A stretch of 7,466 bases of DNA from Lachnospiraceae bacterium (GTDB lineage Bacteria; Bacillota; Clostridia; Lachnospirales; Lachnospiraceae): assembly GCA_016301965.1 (NCBI GenBank), contig JAEDOO010000093.1:1-7466 (forward strand). The letters run 5' to 3'. The position numbers and the translations under genes were made by a program. Below the pieces are notes generated by a model. It saw only the letters and a list, made by a program, of their open reading frames with translations, was not told the origin of the DNA and searched no databases. This document shows positions 5,795-7,466 of the stretch, piece by piece. Position 1 is the stretch's first letter, and each line of letters starts with the position of its first letter.

Positions 5795-5860
5795 GATCGT
5801 ACGCAAGCTGTGTCAAACGCCACTTGATTACAAAAGCAGCTTGCCGTACGATCCATTTTT
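5795..5860 (+). terminator. Rho-independent terminator after the yneA-like gene
   Basis: A 16-bp stem formed by GATCGTACGCAAGCTG (5795-5810) and CAGCTTGCCGTACGATC (5837-5853), with one bulged C, followed by TTTTT at 5856-5860. The 26-nt loop is unusually large but can form an inner TCAA/TTGA helix (5813-5816 with 5824-5827). Confidence 0.8.
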
Positions 5861-5938
5861 ATGTTGAAATGGTCGGGAAATGGTCCAGACAGAGCATCAA
5901 CATTCTGTATCTTCATCCTTCACAACTTAAAATGTAGT

Positions 5939-5967
5939 TTGACAAATTTAGAAAAGACTGATAATAT
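5939..5967 (+). promoter_or_regulatory. Promoter of the HPr-like gene
   Basis: Consensus -35 TTGACA (5939-5944), a 17-nt spacer and a -10-like TAATAT (5962-5967). The start would be near 5974, giving a leader of about 64 nt. No LexA box or cre-like site is evident around it. The upstream terminator makes an independent promoter likely. Confidence 0.65.
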
Positions 5968-6037
5968 TGTAACGGATAGGACAGCGGTACCTAAAAACAC
6001 AATTACCGCACATGAAATGCAGGAGAATGAAGAAGAA

Positions 6038-6286
6038 ATGACAAGTAAAGAAATTCAGGTAAAAAATTTATCATCAAAGGGAGACCATTTGCCTTCACAT
6101 CTGGTTCAGCTGGCCTGCCGGTTCGACAGTTCCATCGAAGTAATTACAGAAGGCCGTCGATTAAACGCCAAAAGTCTGATGGGAATTCTATCTTTTCCTT
6201 TCACCGAGAATATGGTAATTACCGTAGTAGCCAACGGCGCTGACGAAGAAGTTGCTGTAGAGGCTATTGATACATACTTACACTAA
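6038..6286 (+). CDS. HPr-like protein lacking the phosphorylatable histidine (Crh-like)
   Basis: Small HPr-fold protein of 82 residues. Aligned without gaps to Bacillus HPr it keeps VQ-A at 23-26, the NAKSLMG segment with Ser46 (the site modified by HPr kinase in true HPr and Crh), and GADEE near 67-71. The active-site loop is replaced: position 15 is Gly in place of the phosphohistidine and 17 is His in place of Arg (KGDHLPSH). It therefore should not relay phosphate in the PTS. Retained Ser46 with lost His15 is the pattern of Crh, a catabolite-repression cofactor; that role is inference. The start at 6038 makes numbering match HPr exactly; AGGAG lies at 6021-6025, 12 nt upstream, and the longer reading to 5861 would begin before the promoter. 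Single-gene unit between two terminators. Confidence 0.82.
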   Translation: MTSKEIQVKNLSSKGDHLPSHLVQLACRFDSSIEVITEGRRLNAKSLMGILSFPFTENMVITVVANGADEEVAVEAIDTYLH

Positions 6287-6300
6287 GCAAAGATGTTTTG

Positions 6301-6332
6301 AGAGATTTCCGGTTATCGGAGATCTCTTTTTT
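6301..6332 (+). terminator. Rho-independent terminator after the HPr-like gene
   Basis: Stem GAGATTTCCG (6302-6311) with CGGAGATCTC (6317-6326), one G-U pair, around a five-nucleotide GTTAT loop, followed by six T at 6327-6332. It begins 15 nt after the stop codon. Confidence 0.92.
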
Positions 6333-6356
6333 GTTTACAATAAATAAAGGGAGGCC

Positions 6357-6385
6357 TTGTAGCGACAACAGATCTATGGTATAAT
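6357..6385 (+). promoter_or_regulatory. Extended -10 promoter of the recombinase gene
   Basis: Consensus -10 TATAAT (6380-6385) with the extended element TGG directly before it. A weak -35, TTGTAG (6357-6362), is 17 nt upstream. Transcription would begin near 6392, within the palindrome at 6384-6417. Confidence 0.75.
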
Positions 6386-6417
6386 CTATTCGCCAAACAC
6401 GAGTTTTTCGAATAGAT
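6384..6417. repeat. 34-bp imperfect palindrome before the recombinase gene (candidate dif-like site or operator)
   Basis: Outer arms ATCTATTCG (6384-6392) and CGAATAGAT (6409-6417) are perfect inverted repeats. Inside them, after two mismatched positions, come AAAC (6395-6398) and GTTT (6403-6406) around ACGA. The size and the two-arm layout resemble Xer recombination sites, and it ends 38 nt before a XerS-like gene. It also overlaps the -10 box and the start site, so an operator or a 5' leader hairpin are alternatives. Confidence 0.6.
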
Positions 6418-6455
6418 ATAAGTGAAAATAAGGCTCTGAAAGGACAAATAACACC

Positions 6456-7466
6456 ATGGCTCAAAGAAAAACCTACCATGATCAGACTGACGAAGAAAAC
6501 ATTTTAAAGCTGCGTGAAGTTTTAAAAACTCTTCCGCATTTTGCCCGGGATTATTTCCGGGCTATCGATTCCACCACAACCACACGCACCAGGATTTCTT
6601 ATGCATATGATATCCGGCTTTTCTTTCAATTTCTGGTGACACAGAATCCGTCTCTGGAAGGTATGCCTGTTCCGGAGCTCCCTATTGAGATTCTTGATGA
6701 AGTCAAGGCTCTGGACATCGAGGAATACATGGAATATCTCAAACTATATGAGGATCATGAGGAAAACCATATAACTAACGGCGAACGTGGTCTAAAACGC
6801 AAAATATCGGCTCTGAGGAGCTTCTATGCCTATTATTACCGTAAAGAAATGATCCACACGAATCCAACGGTGCTGATCGACATGCCGAAGATTCATGACA
6901 AGGCCATTATCCGGCTGGATCCGGATGAGGTGGCCTCACTGCTGGATTATGTGGAATCCTGCGGAAATAATCTTACCGGCCAGCAGAAAGCCTATTATGA
7001 AAAAACAAAGGAACGTGACCTGGCCATAGTAACGCTGTTCCTTGGCACAGGTATTCGTGTATCCGAATGTGTCGGGCTGGACATTGAGGACGTAGACTTT
7101 AAAAATAACGCCGTCAAAGTCACCAGAAAAGGCGGAAACGAGATGTACGTATATTTTGGCGAAGAAGTTGAAAAGGCACTTAAATCCTATCTGATCGTGC
7201 GTGAAGGCATTACGCCCATGGCAGGTCACGAGCATGCTCTCTTCTATTCCACACAGCGTCGGAGAATCAGCGTTAAGGCTGTAGAAAATCTGGTGAAGAA
7301 ATATACCTCTGCCATTACAACCACAAAAAAAATCACACCACATAAGCTCAGAAGTACCTATGGTACCTCTCTTTACCAGGAAACCGGAGACATATATCTG
7401 GTGGCGGACGTCCTTGGACACAAGGATGTAAATACGACCCGGAAACATTATGCGGCTATGGATGAT
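6456..7466 (+). CDS. XerS-like tyrosine recombinase (3' end cut by window)
   Basis: Site-specific recombinase of the tyrosine family; 337 residues are visible and the frame is open at the window end. The N-terminal DNA-binding part (about 28-145) contains the core-binding helices; the catalytic domain (about 152 on) has Arg201 in GTGIRVSE, Lys225 in VTRKGG, His296 and Arg299 in TPHKLRST, His322 in LGHKD, and the nucleophile Tyr332 in RKHYAAMDD, so it looks active. The size, the long N-terminal domain and the KERDLAI segment before the catalytic Arg resemble streptococcal XerS, which resolves chromosome dimers alone, more than XerC or XerD. Start at 6456 follows GAAAGGA (6438-6444). Only a few C-terminal residues should be missing. 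An integrase of an unseen element cannot be excluded. Confidence 0.87.
   Translation, partial: MAQRKTYHDQTDEENILKLREVLKTLPHFARDYFRAIDSTTTTRTRISYAYDIRLFFQFLVTQNPSLEGMPVPELPIEILDEVKALDIEEYMEYLKLYEDHEENHITNGERGLKRKISALRSFYAYYYRKEMIHTNPTVLIDMPKIHDKAIIRLDPDEVASLLDYVESCGNNLTGQQKAYYEKTKERDLAIVTLFLGTGIRVSECVGLDIEDVDFKNNAVKVTRKGGNEMYVYFGEEVEKALKSYLIVREGITPMAGHEHALFYSTQRRRISVKAVENLVKKYTSAITTTKKITPHKLRSTYGTSLYQETGDIYLVADVLGHKDVNTTRKHYAAMDD

Noticed and set aside
5861..6037. N-terminal extension of the HPr-like protein by 59 residues
   Set aside because: It would begin at the end of the yneA-like terminator and before the predicted promoter. The extension looks non-coding, and the 6038 start reproduces HPr numbering exactly.

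Overview
This window reads as ordinary chromosomal backbone of a Clostridia-class Firmicute, most likely a member of the Lachnospiraceae. The basis is the L21-Prp-L27-Obg gene order, an L27 with a cleavable N-terminal extension, strong AGGAGG-type ribosome binding sites, and a lexA gene divergent from a LysM-type SOS division inhibitor with Bacillus-type LexA boxes. The genus cannot be fixed from the sequence alone. I see no rRNA, tRNA, CRISPR array, insertion sequence or prophage.

Left half (1-4348, all + strand) is a ribosome and GTPase housekeeping cluster. rplU, prp and rpmA are tightly packed and end at a strong terminator (947-982). obgE follows only 30 nt later with no clear promoter. 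After a 75-nt gap holding two small hairpins come yhbY, nadD, yqeK and rsfS. The products serve 50S subunit assembly and silencing (L21, L27, the L27 protease Prp, Obg, YhbY, RsfS), NAD synthesis (NadD) and dinucleotide polyphosphate hydrolysis (YqeK).

Centre (4367-5744) is an SOS module. A long hairpin serves as a terminator for both the converging rsfS (+) and lexA (-). lexA and a yneA-like gene diverge from a 358-nt control region. The yneA-like promoter has consensus -35 and -10 boxes 17 nt apart, one LexA box inside the spacer and a second just past the predicted start site. The lexA side carries a perfect TCGAAC/GTTCGA palindrome whose spacer is one nucleotide longer than the usual box.

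Right part (5745-7466, + strand) holds two single-gene units, each with its own promoter. The first is an 82-residue HPr-fold protein that aligns with HPr without gaps but has Gly at position 15 in place of the phosphorylated His, while keeping the Ser46 region, so it resembles Crh. The second is a large tyrosine recombinase most like XerS, cut by the window end just after its catalytic Tyr. A 34-bp imperfect palindrome sits at its promoter and is a candidate dif-like site or operator. Together, lexA, the division inhibitor and the recombinase suggest a chromosome-integrity neighbourhood: damage sensing, division arrest and possibly dimer resolution. That functional link is inference.
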